Shown one piece after another: positions 20,338 to 31,869 of a stretch of DNA of 44,321 bases; the stretch's first letter is position 1; each line of letters opens with the position of its first letter. Below the pieces are notes generated by a model that saw only the letters and a list, made by a program, of their open reading frames with translations, was not told the DNA's origin and ran no database searches. Made by a program: the position numbers and the translations under genes. This DNA is from Chara braunii. Its lineage: Eukaryota > Streptophyta > Charophyceae > Charales > Characeae. The stretch is taken from positions 1,366,528 to 1,410,848 of the forward strand of contig BFEA01000335.1 of NCBI GenBank assembly GCA_003427395.1, given 5' to 3'.

Positions 20338-21600
20338 CAACAATTATAACCAGGTGTTCCGTAAACACCCGAATTCATATAGATGTGCCACGCGTCCATC
20401 CCACGAAATGCATACGTAATCAGCCGAAACGGCATGCTGGCACACTCAGTCATATGATGAGCAGCATTGATTGCCCTCAACCGAGGGGATTAACTGCTCA
20501 TCGTAGTTAAAACGAAATTCCTACTCCGAAACCCTCATCGTCCGCTTAACAAAACGTTCACAGCACCATGAAAGGGAGAGGTAATCCTAATAGGAAGTTA
20601 GATCAGCTATTATGGCTAATTCCGAGGTCATCACGAAGTTACTCTCACAGGCGATTCGGACATCGCCATATCCCCCCACAATCCTCATAACCAGAGGTTA
20701 AACCACCACTCTATGGGTCAGGAGGAAATAGCCCCCCCTGTTAGTCCGGGCGATTATTTAGGGAGGGCGGCGACCGGTGGGTGAACAGCAGGCCCAGTTC
20801 CCTGGGAAAGTCGGAAGCAATGACACCTTCGGGCCGCAGGTGATTTTCCCTGCAGTCGAAGGCGGGAACAGTGGCGGCCACCACTTTCCAGAACACTTTC
20901 GAAGTCTACAGAAAATAAAAACAGAACACATTCGAATTTATTTTTTTTCTTTTATATTCTCATATTTTCATGGGCCTTGTTTTTTTTTTTGCAGTCCTGC
21001 CACACGTTTCCGCGTCCACATGCATAGAAGGTGAGGCCGGAAAAAAAAAACGGCTGAGGGCAGAAACAAACATCTTCGCCAGCGTGGCTGTACTGGCTTG
21101 GGGCCTCTCGAAATGTGCAAAACGAGAGTGAATCTTCCCCTGGTATCGGGAAGATACACCGGCAAGGGCTGCACTGCTCTGGAAATGTGCCAAACACGAG
21201 AGTGAATCTTCCCCTGGTATAGAGAAGATACATCGGCAAGGGCTGCAGTGCTCTGGATGCCCCAGCGTCCAGATTCGCACACTCATCCCAACAGGCCCTA
21301 CGAAGGGGATCCGGCCGTAACTGCGATTCTGTGCACACGGCGCCACAACAACCACGGCCCCTGGCAGGGATCCATCCGAAAAGACATTTGTAATTTTTTT
21401 TTTTTTTTGTTGTTGTTGTTGTTTCCCATTCAAAAAAAACAAAAACAAAAAAAAACACTTGCAATTGCTGGGCCTGCGGACAGGACTGACGAAAAGGGTA
21501 ACCCAGTAGTACGCTCGCCTACCGGTAGTCCAGACGCCGTTTCGCAAATTCGGCCTACCGGTAGGCGCAATTTCGTCCTGTCCCATAGAGTGGTGGCTTA
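20338..21600. other. No gene recognised; contains a tandem repeat and homopolymers
   Basis: Several T- and A-runs occur (20939-20990, 21041-21050, 21396-21450). Minus-strand open frames of 170-208 codons are built on F/K-rich homopolymer translation and on the tandem repeat at 21110-21255; they show no domain. A perfect 14-bp palindrome GCCTACCGGTAGGC sits near 21553. Confidence 0.5.
21110..21255. repeat. 72-bp tandem repeat, two units, with internal hairpin
   Basis: AAATGTGC starts at 21111 and 21183. Each unit contains GAGAGTGAATCTTCCC followed by a GAAGATACA block; the first unit has the perfect inverted pair ATCTTCCC/GGGAAGAT. The sequence resembles the left arm of the MITE-like element at 3206 (TGTGCAAAA.GAGA.TGAATCT...CGGGAAGATACA). 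Confidence 0.85.
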
Positions 21601-21736
21601 AGCCAAAAGCTCTTACTGCGTCACAAGAAGGAGAGACACTAAAATCAAAGTCAGATTAGGCCTCCCCCCACAATCCTCGCAATCCATGAGTCCGCACAAA
21701 GTGGGGAGCATCAAAACAATTAGAGTGCTGTCCTCC

Positions 21737-21974
21737 CTATCCCACCCCTTCACGCCACCATCCCGCACCCCACATCCCCGCGTCGCCTTCCTGTTCACCA
21801 AACATTCCCATCACCCACCCCTCTCGCCCCTGGCCCCAATCATTCCCCACAGCAGACAAGAGGGGAAGCGGGATGGCAAGGGGAGAGAGGGGGGAGAAAA
21901 ACCAGCGAATCACACTCACTTCTCCACGAAGATCTGTGCCAGTTTTGTTGTTGTTGTTGTTGCAGGTTTTGTCA
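21737..21974 (-). other. Downstream part of an Asn-rich reading frame split by the LINE
   Basis: On the minus strand, from the target duplication, this reads DKTCNNNNNKTGTDLRGEVS and on to a Gly/Trp-rich end at 21737. The upstream part of the same frame lies at 29670 and beyond. Removing the LINE and one target copy joins the two without a stop. No family is recognised; it may be a host exon or chance triplet-repeat coding. Confidence 0.3.
21965..21974. repeat. LINE target site duplication GGTTTTGTCA, left copy
   Basis: The same 10 bp occur at 29670-29679 directly after the poly(A) tail. This defines the LINE ends. Confidence 0.9.
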
Positions 21975-21987
21975 GGTCTCACCTCCC

Positions 21988-24716
21988 TTGCTCTTGCAAA
22001 ATCAAAGGGGGCAGGGCCAGCTGTCAAATCATGGGAAAACTGCTTCGTCTGTAAGCGCTGGGGGAAGGGCAGCAGGCAATCTGGGAACCAAAATGGGAGA
22101 GAAGTCTGCACAATCTGCAGAATCGAGGGGGGAAAGTTCAAAAAGTCCAGGACCTGATCCCATGAGCTACCTTCCTAAATCAAACACAATGCAAGGCACG
22201 GAATGGAGGGTGGTAACCAAAAAGGGGCAAAAGAATGGAAAAGAAAAATCAGAAACACACGGCTCCTTAGGGTCGGGATTGCAAGAGTCAGGAATGGTGA
22301 ACCAATCTGGGGAGGTTCTGTCTGCTGATAAGGTACTTGAAAGCTAACCAATGGACATAGACCATCTTCGAGTAGCAATGAGTAATGAACCAATGGAGAT
22401 GGAGACTGTCCAAGTCATTATCCCTCTGGTATCCTCAAGCTTGGCAAACAGCAAGGCAGAGGGAGTGGATCTTCATTCGGAGCTTACCATGTTAGGGGAA
22501 TGGCTAATCTTGAATCTGCAAGCCAGATTTCCAAGTTGGGACAAGGAATATTGGTTGAATTTTCACAGTCACCTAATGGTAGTAATGGAGAATAGTGATA
22601 GCTTGAAGCAGGGCCAAGTACTTTTGCAATTACTTGAAATGCGTCTGGACAATATAATATTTCGTTTAGGAATGGCACCTACTATTCCTGCAGCACGTCA
22701 ACTGGTTAATCATCGCCATATTCTAGTCAATGACTTTACAGTAAATATACCTAGTTATTCTTGTAAATTAGGAGATCCACAAAGCCTAGATTGGTCAAGT
22801 ACATGTCATAGACTGCTTTGTGTTATCACAGACAGATTCCTTCCTCTTCTCTTACCGAAGGGTAATCCACAGGACTATTCCTCAAGTTGGAACCAAGGGG
22901 GAGAGTGTGAGTTGGAGGGCAAGAAAAAATCCTCACAGGATTGTTCACAGGATGGTTCCTCAACTGAGAATCTGGGGGAAAGGAATGAGGGGGNCANCAN
23001 AAAGCANTCACAACAGAATAGTCTGAGGAAAATAAAGGCCATTGCAAAAAAACATCTCACTCAGTCCTCAGGAAAGAAGAGGATTAATAAAGACAAGTCT
23101 ATTCTGAAATCAATAAAAGGAAGACAATGGAGTAATATGCAGGGAGGCTCATCATTAATGCGTGCCTCTGTCCGCAACAGACTCCAGCATTTAGTCATCA
23201 CACCGTGTAAGTCCAGACTAAAACACAACAAGTGGATTAGGGAGGGTGTGGGATCTGAAAAAAATAGTAAAAAAAGAAAAGAAAAAAAATATTGCAAGCA
23301 CACCCAACTGTTGTCTGTTTGCGATTGGTACAACAAGAAGGCACGTCTACAGTGGGCCTGGTTGACATTTGGGAGGAACAAACAAACGCTGCCTGCCCAA
23401 GTCAGACTTTGCATCCTTCCTCTGAGGATATGGCACAGCAAGTACAGGTTTCATCAAGGGGCCGGATTGGAGCCTAGGGGGTACATCCAGATGTTGACTG
23501 GCCAATGCAGATATTGGAGGATCCTTCAGTTGGGAGAGAATTGCATGAGGATACTTTTTCTGAGGACTGTGTAGGTGTCCAGGGAGCGATAGGTGAGACA
23601 CAAGCATTAGCGCTGGTCACGACACCCTGGAAGAAAGATCAGCAGGTCCCGGGAATAGTAACTCCCTCTATCTCAGGCTTGACAACAAGCCCTCCAAATG
23701 GACTGGATGAGCAAAAGGGCGCAGAGGTAATTGCACAGAATGAAAAAAAAATTCTCAGTCCAACGGGGGTTGTATTACAGTCTACGGGAAATAACTTGGT
23801 ACCAGCAACGTCTGGTACATTGCTTTTCCCACAGCCAATAGAGGGTCCTATCTCTAGCGTGGATCAATGTATCCAAACCAAGGATAGTCACAGCGATGAA
23901 ACGGCAAGAGAAAGTAGTATTCCACTTGAGGTGGAGACCAGTCCTCCTAAGCTCATTCCCCAGGACTGGGAGGACGGTCTGCGTAAACCAGTTATTTAGG
24001 AAAATGTAAAAGTTGTGCATGAATTGAAGGAAATTGTGTCTGAAATAACAGGGGAAAACAAATTTCTACTCTTGACATGTCACTCAACAGGAGAACCCAC
24101 TCAGGTACGGGTATTCGATAAGTCTGAGAGACATAAGAAGGAGGAACCAAAAGAAAAAGGATCAATGGATCCCACAGCGATGATCTTGCCTGCTACGAGT
24201 AAGAGACAGAAACTCAGACAGAGGATGGCCCAAGATCAGGGGGATCTCCCGCCTTCCAAAATAGGAGTGGTTATTCTGCCGGTCAGATACAAAGGGGGAA
24301 ATCGGCAAGTTGGTTTGTCAGAACCCCTGGGGGCGGCATACGGAGAAATAACTGTGCAAGGAACCAAACCTCAATTTCTCTCCCTAGTGTCCCTGACTGG
24401 TGGTATGGCGGGAGAATCGTGGATTAAAATGGAAATACTGAAATTCATAAAGGAGAACTTCCCACCAGGGGCTGTTGCTATCCTGTCTTTAGTAACGGAA
24501 GATCAAAGAGTTGCAGAGAGAGATATCTACATTAGATATGATGGATCGAGACAAGAGGAATTAAGATGGTTTGAACAGGAGACACTAAAAGAAGTTCAAG
24601 TTCTTAAAATCAAAGCGGGTACGTTCTGGTCAGAGGAGGATGTAGGTATCATTCTTGCGAGACTTCTGAAAAATGGCATTATAGAAAAGGGAGGGGTGTT
24701 GGACTTAGGGCAATGA
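21988..24716 (+). pseudogene. LINE ORF1, interrupted
   Basis: ORF1 normally supplies an RNA-binding chaperone. The first frame runs from ATG 21988, has a TAA at 22345, and continues in frame from 22351 to 23574. The second frame (23505-24716) has a TAG at 23997. A -1 or +2 shift near 23505-23574 joins them. The protein is long (about 900 residues) and mostly polar, with Ser/Gln/Lys-rich stretches. A duplicated ~70-bp module occurs near 22870-23010 and N bases lie at 22994-23007. The only recognisable domain is the plastid-type S4 segment at 22612-22776. No CCHC knuckle or RRM is seen by eye. Confidence 0.7.
22612..22776 (+). other. rps4 (fragment): Plastid-type ribosomal protein S4 RNA-binding domain embedded in ORF1
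   Basis: In frame with ORF1, residues 88-142 from the ATG at 22351 read [40 protein letters not shown] and [15 protein letters not shown]. This matches plastid-encoded S4 of land plants and charophytes, spanning the whole S4 RNA-binding fold (RLDN..FRLG...ARQLVNH.HILVN...NIPSY). Codons prefer A/T at third positions, as in plastid genes. Flanking ORF1 sequence does not look like the rest of rps4. The fragment is either a nuclear copy of plastid DNA inserted into this LINE, a domain captured by the family, or an assembly artefact. Confidence 0.85.
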
Positions 24717-24771
24717 AAGAATCTATAGGCTTCCTCCCACTCGTGACTAATTTCCTGATCTCTCAGAGTGA

Positions 24772-27700
24772 TTGTCCCCCTGTGTTTTTTTATTGATGGA
24801 AGGGATTAGGATTATTGATGCCCTATATAATAAAGACAAAGAATGGAAATTGCTTAGACGACAAGCAGATCTAGATCTAAGATCGTTAAATGTGAATGGT
24901 CTTGCGTCTGCCAAACAGAGTAAAAGACAAGCAATTCATGACCAATTAAAAGACATTAATGGTAAGGAGTGACCAGATGTGATTTGTATCCAGGAAACTC
25001 ACCTTATGGATTCTGATATGCACAACTACCTTCACAAACAGATATGGCCTCACCAAGCATATAGGGCTCATGCTATTACTCCAGGGAGTTCGGGAGTGGC
25101 CATATGGATACCTCCCCAATCCAAAGCAGAGATTGCCTATTCATTGGCAGATCAGGATCAAGGAAGATGGATCTATGTTCTAGCTATGCTTGAACATGAA
25201 ATTGTAGGGATTCTTTGTGTATATGGGCCTAATGAGGTAGGGGAAAGACAAACTTTTTTTGGAAATATCATTCCACGTTTGCCTGTTGGCATTCCCTTAA
25301 TCATAGCTGGAGATTTTAATGCTGCTCCAGACCACCTCATGGATAGATGGCGACCTCCCTCTCCATGTCCGGCATACATGACAATGGATGAAAGGACTAT
25401 AGCAGACTTATGTCACTCTTTCAATCTCTTTGATTCCTATGGGAGATTAAACCCATCATCCAAATCCTTCTCGTGCTTTAGGAAGGGCTGTGCTAATCAT
25501 AATTCTAAATCTCGTATTGACTTGATCTTGGTGGCTGAGGAGCTGCAAGGGGCGCTCCAAATGGCATAAATCTTCCCAGAAAGTCCTTTCCCAGGCCTCG
25601 ATCATGCTATGTGTGTAGCAATTTTATCATTTAGGAAAAAACCTGACCAAGAGAAAGACTTTTATCATTTAAATACCTCCCATCTCAAGATGGATTGTTT
25701 CCTTCATTATCTTCGACATGTTTGGAATTTTTGGAAAGATCAGAGGGCTCGTCTTAGAGATGACATTAAATGGTTCAATAATGGTCTATCCTTTTTAGGC
25801 CGTAAATACAACGAATATTCTAAGTTATTAGCAAAGCAAAAACATGCGAAGAAAACTGATTTACAAAATATAATTGCTAAATTACAAAGCAAGGAGAAAA
25901 AGGAGGTTGATCAAGAGATACTTGATAATATATCTGAGGAACTCCAATGTCTAGAGTCCCAACTTTTGACCCAAATGGAATATAGATGGCAAGGACTAAG
26001 AATTAGGGGTAAACTCAAGATTCAGAATATGAAAGGCTCTATGGATGCGCGTTTCTTTGCTCTGGCTAGAGCCAGAACAGGAAGGACCATAATAGAGGCT
26101 TTAGAGGATCCGACTGGCTCTCATAAGGATTTGGTTACTTCGACTGCGGCCTGCTCTAAAATTGCCAGAGACTTTTTCAAATCACATTTCACTTCACAAA
26201 ATAATCATATTCCTAGGGAACAGCGCGTACTAGAGATGAAAGAATTCTTACGGCCATTAAATAAATCTTTATCAGAAAAACAAAAGGAATTGATGGACAA
26301 ACCTCTAGCAAAATAAGAAATCTGGAAGACACTCTTATTGATGGAGGAAGATAAATCTCCGGGTATAGATGAATTTCCAAAAAAAATTTGCGAAGCAACG
26401 TGGGACTTTATGTCTAAAGATCTTATGGATTTTTATGAGGCGGTATGGAAATCGGGTGAAATGGGAGAATTTGTAGGACAAGGGGTACTTACTCTATTAT
26501 ATAAAAAAGAGACAAGGCAAATATAAGAAATTATCGTCCTATAACCCTTTTGACTGTGGTTTACAAATTCATAGCAAAAGCATTGGCGGATCGGTTGACT
26601 GCAATAATTCCATAAATCACTCACCCATCCCAAACAGGTTTTATTACAGGAAGGAATATCCAGGATAATATTCTTCTTGTAAATGAGCTTCTTAAAATAT
26701 CTCGTCAATCCAAGCATAATGCAGTTTTCATTTCCATTGATTTTGAGAAGGCATATGACCATGTTGATTGGCTTTTTCTAGACAAATGTCTGGAAAAGAT
26801 GAATTTTGGGGCAAATTTTAGAAGATGGGTGAGAATTATGCATCAGAATGCAACGACAAGGGTAATGGTCAACAACAATGTAGCACCCCCCATTCCACTA
26901 GAAAGATCAGTAAGACAAGGGGATCCGTTGACTCCTTTCCTTTTTGTTATAATTATGGAGGCATTGGCAGCAAATTTGCGATACCATAAGGATATTAGAA
27001 TAATACAAATTACTAGCATACGAGAAGAGGCAATTCTAGTGTGCTCTCTGTTTGTTGATGACCTATCCATTATGGTAGACGCAACTCAAGAGAATATGGA
27101 AGAAATTCATAAGCTGATGGAAAAATTTTGCCGCCTCTCGGATATGAGAGTCAATTAGGGTAGTAAAACGACAGGTTGGTGGATACATCATCAAGGTGGT
27201 CGTCCTCCTGAATTACCAAGGATAAAGTGGTTGTCCCTGGATAACCCAATTAGGATATTAGGGATTTCCCTTTCTGCTGAGGGCCGACCAATAAATCAGA
27301 ATGAATGGATCTCCCAACCTGCTTAGTCTAAAATGGAAATGTGGAAGAATAAACATACATCCATTTTTGGAAGAACAATAATCATTAATAATGTTATTCT
27401 AGCTTCTATATGGTACAAATCAGGAATCTGGTCCCTGAAAAAATGTTCTATTAAATCTCTCCAGAAACAACTATCCGCCTTTCTGTGGAGGGACAATCAT
27501 GAGTATAGTAATGTCATCAACAGAGTGGCATGGCAATCTATTATCCAACCAAAAGTTGGGGGGGGGGGGGGAATTCTGGATCCTCTGACACAAGTCAAGG
27601 CACTCTCAATCCAATGGTTGCAACGTCTTTTATTCAATCCTCAGACTCCATGGGCACCATTGGCATTCGAGCAAATCAGGAGACTTGCTCCTCCAACCCC

Positions 27701-29403
27701 TGAAGGAATTGACCCCTTGACTTGGTTGGAAAATCGATCGTGGACTATTCCTAGGGGAAAATTCAATCTTGTAGCATCAACATTGAGTTCGGTCGGATAG
27801 ACAAACTATCAGACTTGATTTTAAAAATGATCCTTTTTGGACTTCCATGTTGAAAACCTGGAGACAACTCCCTCTAACAGACAAGCTATCGCCTGAAAGG
27901 TGGGAGGAAATATGTCATTCCCAAGGATTTGTCTTTCATTGTATGCATTCACCTTGGAAGGGATGAATTAGAAATGGTATTATAAGGATAAAGGATATTT
28001 GGGATATTGATACCAATGAGTGGATTACTCCGGCCAAACTGAAGACAAGGCTAATATATTGTCACCATCCTGTAGAAGCACTTGAGAAGGTAATTGAACT
28101 CATCCCTCTTGAATGGTTTTGTATCCTTAGGAAAGGCCCTAAGTTAATAATAAATGATTGGGTAGCCTTCAAGGATCAATCTCAGTCTATTGGCTTAATT
28201 TTGGATCAAGACCAAAATGAGAATATTTTTCTACAAAAAATTTCCTTGTTATCCACAAATCTAGTGATTCCTAGGGAGCAAGAGGAAACCTGTTGGGTTC
28301 AGGCGCAACAGATTTTCAGAATAAGGGTAATGAGGATTAAGGATTCTTGGGTTGCCTTTAAACCGGAATGTCCCATTTCAGAACTCCCTTTTGACCCGGC
28401 TAATTGGGTTTGGAATTCGGTCATAAGAACAAGGAAGCATTATAGATCATTCAAAAGGTCTATTCACTCTATTAAGGTCAAATCTGCATATCATATACTT
28501 AGACCTAGAATTAACCTTAAGGACAAGATTTCCACCAGATGGATGAAACATTTTAATATTAGTAGGGAGGAATTAAGGTTGGTTAGGTGGTTCAAAACAA
28601 TCAAGGATAAACTAGCCAAAATAGCTTCTCTTCAGTGGCAAATTGAACATAGATGTCTACCAGTAAATGATTGGCTGATAGACAGATCAACACTAGAACA
28701 GAGAGGATTGACAGAAAGGTGGTGCAAGCTATGCAAAACAACTTTCCCAAACAGACTATATGCTGAAACAATAGAGCATATTTTTATGCAATGCCCGGGT
28801 TCTGTATGGCTTTGGAGGTGGTGGGATCGAATCTGGTCACAGTTAATCCCACAGGTGCCTTGGCCATGGAGTTGGAAAGCTATTCTTCTGTAGACCTGGA
28901 GTCTTGACCCGGATTTAGTGGAAAATGGTGAGGAACTTGTGGAAAATCTGGAATTTGTGGACAATTTGTTCCGTATGGGTAGAAGAGCGGTGATGTGGGC
29001 CACATGGATGAGAAGATGTACGTATGAATGAGAAGGGGCAAAACTAGATGGTCTGGATTTTACAGAAACTATTAAACAACAAGTTCAAACAGATATATTA
29101 ACCAATTGGGAAAGAACCAAGGAAAAGGTACAATTTCTCTCGAATAAAGCAGAAATCCATAGTCATTTTCGGAAATTCAGTCACAAATGGTTGAATGGAA
29201 ACCAGAGACGGAGAATTGGATGTGTCACTTGGAATTTTGCTGACAATGAAGATGCTGCTGGGTTTAAAAGAGATTACAAATTGTTTTTTGATGATTTGAC
29301 TTCCATTGACGCTTCAATTCCCATGAGACCTTTCTCAGATTTCCCAACTCCTTTCCCTCCTCCTGCAACAGCCATGGTTCCACGTTCCTGGTATGGATTA
29401 TAA
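24772..29403 (+). pseudogene. LINE ORF2: endonuclease, reverse transcriptase and C-terminal domain, interrupted
   Basis: Endonuclease (about 24877-25620): SLNVNGL, ICIQETH, YGPNE, GDFNAAP, SRIDLIL and GLDHAM, the apurinic-type nuclease motifs. RT (about 26330-27160): NYRPITLL, QTGFITGRNIQDNILL, FISIDFEKAYDHVDW, RQGDPLTPFLF and FVDD at 27051-27062, where L1 RTs usually have FADD. After RT come L1-type segments IFGRTIIINNVILASIWY and FLWRDN. Near 28640-28830 lies WCKLCKTTFPN...TIEHIFMQCPGS, a zinc-binding RT-associated motif. In-frame stops lie at 24970, 25567, 26314, 26613, 27156, 27324, 27964, 28891 and 29029; frameshifts lie near 26505 and 27790. Confidence 0.95.
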
Positions 29404-29575
29404 GGATATCACTGCTAGTTTTACAAGAATATATCTGGCGTCCTGATAAAAGATGAAGAGGTAGTGTTATTTTCAGATTGCCAGGTGGTAGGAGGGTGTC
29501 GCTATTTTCATCGAAATCTAGGTTATTGTTATGCTCTTGATTCCTTTATTTCCATTTTTCAAATTGTACATTCAA

Positions 29576-29635
29576 GGGACGCTGGACCCGGTTTCCAGCA
29601 GGTGATGCTCCCCACCAATAGATGAAGCATCTTTT

Positions 29636-29669
<34 letters not shown>
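29576..29669 (+). repeat. LINE structured 3' tail and poly(A)
   Basis: GGGACGCTGGACCCGG...TTTCCAGCAGGTG...CCACCAATAGAT is followed by GAAGCATCTTTTC and about 33 A. CTGGA...TCCAG can pair around a 7-nt loop. The same core occurs in three other places in the window (20289-20336, 36501-36548, 36728-36776). Confidence 0.85.
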
Positions 29670-29671
<2 letters not shown>

Positions 29672-30544
29672 TTTTGTCATTGCATACTGTATCGTTGTTG
29701 TTGTTGTTTTTATCATCAAAAGCGTCATCGATCCTGGTTGGTTCTCCAACGGTGATGCTGCTGTCCCGAAGGCCATCCGCGGCATCGTCGTCATCGTCAT
29801 CATGAAGTCGGTGCTCGAACTCGCCACAAAGCCCCTGCCCCTCCTCAAGGGCCTTATAGCCGCGCCGCATCTGCGCAGCCGATTGTGGCAGATTCGCGAA
29901 TCCCACATAAGGGGGGGACCCCTCTTCCAACCACCATGCCTCATGACCGTGCTCAACCGGCTTCCATTGCTGAACACAACCTGGAATACTCGATGATGTC
30001 GCTGCTATGGATAGTGGTGTTATTATTATGGCTGTTGTAATTGGCAATATGGCCGTAACGGCCTCTATTGGTGCGGTCGGTGTGGTGCTGTTATTGCTAT
30101 TGTTGATGATATTGATGGTATTGATGATGTTGTTGTTGTTGATGATGTTGCTGCTGCCGAGGCTGTCCATGTCACGGTGTCTGGCGGACCACTCGCGTGT
30201 CGCCTCGCTAGAAGGCCAACAAACATATCCTTGACCTGCTGCAGCATCCCAGCACAGTCGTGGAGAGCAGTAATGGCCCACGCTCTATCGATCACATCCC
30301 GCTGTCAAAGGAAGATCTGCTCATAAAGTTCCTCCTCCCACCCATCGTAGATCTCCACTCCCTCCAACAGACCATCGCATGGCAGTTCGCCATGCTCTTG
30401 ACACAGCGCAGCATACATCTCCTTCAACTGTTGTTTGTAGATGATCACAATCGATAGCACGGACACTTCCTCCTCAGTCTGCGGGTGAAGAGGGGTTCCC
30501 CGCAGCCCCCCTTGAGGCAAAGTCTCCATGCCCTCCCCTATCAT
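29670..30544 (-). other. Possible host coding fragment, Asn/Asp-rich, unknown family
   Basis: Minus strand 30544-30065 is open except for one TGA at 30305. It reads MYAALCQEHGELPCDGLLEG and EELYEQIFL, a stop, then QRDVIDRAWAITALHDCAGM, followed by a Thr/Ser triplet-repeat region. After that the other frame (30281-29670) reads EHGHEAWWLEEGSPPYVGFA, Asp-rich and Asn-rich runs. It ends at the LINE target site, beyond which the frame continues at 21974. The composition is protein-like but I recognise no family. It may be a pseudogene or an exon disrupted by the LINE. Confidence 0.35.
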
Positions 30545-30774
30545 GGCTATTGATATCGAAAGCTGCCGCCACTATGCGTCAATGTGTCAACAGATCCACG
30601 GCCGGCGTCACCCCTGTCAGCGCGTCGAGGGACACCTACGTAGCCAACAACAGGCGCCACGTGGCAAAACACCACGCGTGTCTACCGGGCGCGCGTACAG
30701 GCCCACTGCCCGAAGGACCTTCCCCCAGGCACTAGTCGAGCCGGCAGACCGGGCCTTACCGGACTGGCGCCGAT

Positions 30775-31135
30775 GGGGCGCTAGCGCTAGCGCAGCTCTC
30801 ATCCTTTTCAAGCAAGTGGTTGAGAGCCCTTGCAATCGAGCGGCTGCCAGTCATAGTAGGCTCGCAGCAAGCCGGAGCAATGGGCCCCCACTTTCAAGAT
30901 CCTTGTGCTTGGGTAACAGGCATGCATTACCTATCTTCCCCTTTGAGTTCCAGTTCACCAGTTTGTGCAGCCCGAGCTCTTCGAAGTTCCGTTTCATTTC
31001 CTTCAAGGTCTCTACTGCTGTTGACTTCGTCAAAGGCAACGCTCCATGTAAACATTTTATCCAATCCATCTGATATGTCGATGGACACATCCGCACTAGG
31101 TTGCCTGCATTCCTGTTGACCTGCGTGATTAGCAA
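30775..31135 (-). pseudogene. Penelope-like RT N-terminal segment
   Basis: The frame 31135-30851 reads TKSTAVETLKEMKRNFEELG and WNSKGKIGNACLLPKHKDLE. After a frameshift near 30890 it continues GPIAPACCEPTMTGSRSIAR and ALNHLLEKD. LPK.KDL..(R)PIAP and IARALN.LL are the entry region of PLE RTs. Similarity stops at about 30775, where the element is truncated. Confidence 0.6.
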
Positions 31136-31800
31136 ATCCTTGAACTGCTTTTAACCCCGTAGACAAGCCCCTCGCCGGCGCTGCAATCTCCATTCTGCTT
31201 CAGTGAGATACACCTATCTATCTGGAGATTAGAAAGTTGCTTACCTAGTTGGTTCCCCAACACAGACGTAAGCGCTATCCGTAAGCTGCTACTTACTTCT
31301 TCCTCCGTCGTCTCGAGCTTGGGACGGACCACGTTCTTCCCGTTCAGTACCAAGGCTGGTAGTCTTGGGATATCGGCTATCTTCATGAGAACGTGTCCCT
31401 TGACGCCAGGTAGGTTGTAGTGCTTGCACGTACATGACAGTTCCGGCTTCTTGCTAAGCTGCTTGTAGTTGCATAGGATTTCAGCAACGTTCCTGTTCCT
31501 CTTCCAGACTACTCTCGACTTCCTTTTGAGGATCCCGACGATTGCAGGATGCAGAGCACAACTCTCAATATTTGTGATCAGGGTGCTCCTAATGCCGCTC
31601 TTCTTCACCACCTTAGTGTACCTAACCCATACAGTGATCCGCTTTCGGATATTTACACAGGCTTTCCTTCCGACTGCCTTTCCCAGGAAATCCTTGATCA
31701 ACCTCCTCTTTTCCTTTTCTTTGAACGATCCTGTGCAGTTGTACAAGTGCATAAGCTTATCAACTGACATAAGTGACAGCTCCTTCCGCTTGAAGGGCAT
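31129..31800 (-). pseudogene. PLE linker with SWIM-like CxC...H motif
   Basis: This 223-codon open frame is basic at its start (KEKEKRRLIKDFLGKAVGRK). At residues 123-136 it has CTCKHYNLPGVKGH, a CxC...H pattern like a SWIM-type zinc site with its third Cys missing or replaced. It lies between the nuclease and RT segments. Zinc fingers are known in this position in related PLEs. The frame overlaps the RT segment slightly at its end in a different phase. Confidence 0.55.
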
Positions 31801-31869
31801 CTCTAAGAGTTGCCGTAGGTAACCTTTCCCTCTGTCTCTTGTGTTTTCCGTGATAACGATGGGGGCAAT

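Larger units (their letters stand above)
21975..29669 (+). mobile_element. L1-type LINE, near full length, inactive
   Basis: The element runs from just after GGTTTTGTCA to a 33-bp A-run followed by the second GGTTTTGTCA. It holds a long ORF1 (21988-24716), an ORF2 with apurinic-type endonuclease, RT and C-terminal zinc-finger-like region (24772-29403), a short 3' UTR and a structured tail (29576-29637). Domain order and the poly(A)/target-duplication ends are those of the L1 clade. Both ORFs are broken by stops and frameshifts, so the copy cannot move by itself. It inserted into an Asn-rich open frame on the opposite strand. Confidence 0.95.

Noticed and set aside
20952-21586. Minus-strand open frames of 170-208 codons
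   Set aside because: They consist of homopolymer-coded Phe/Lys runs and translation of the 72-bp tandem repeat, with no domain.
22994-23007. N-containing string read as part of ORF1
   Set aside because: The ambiguous bases prevent any conclusion on the protein here. They are treated as assembly uncertainty.
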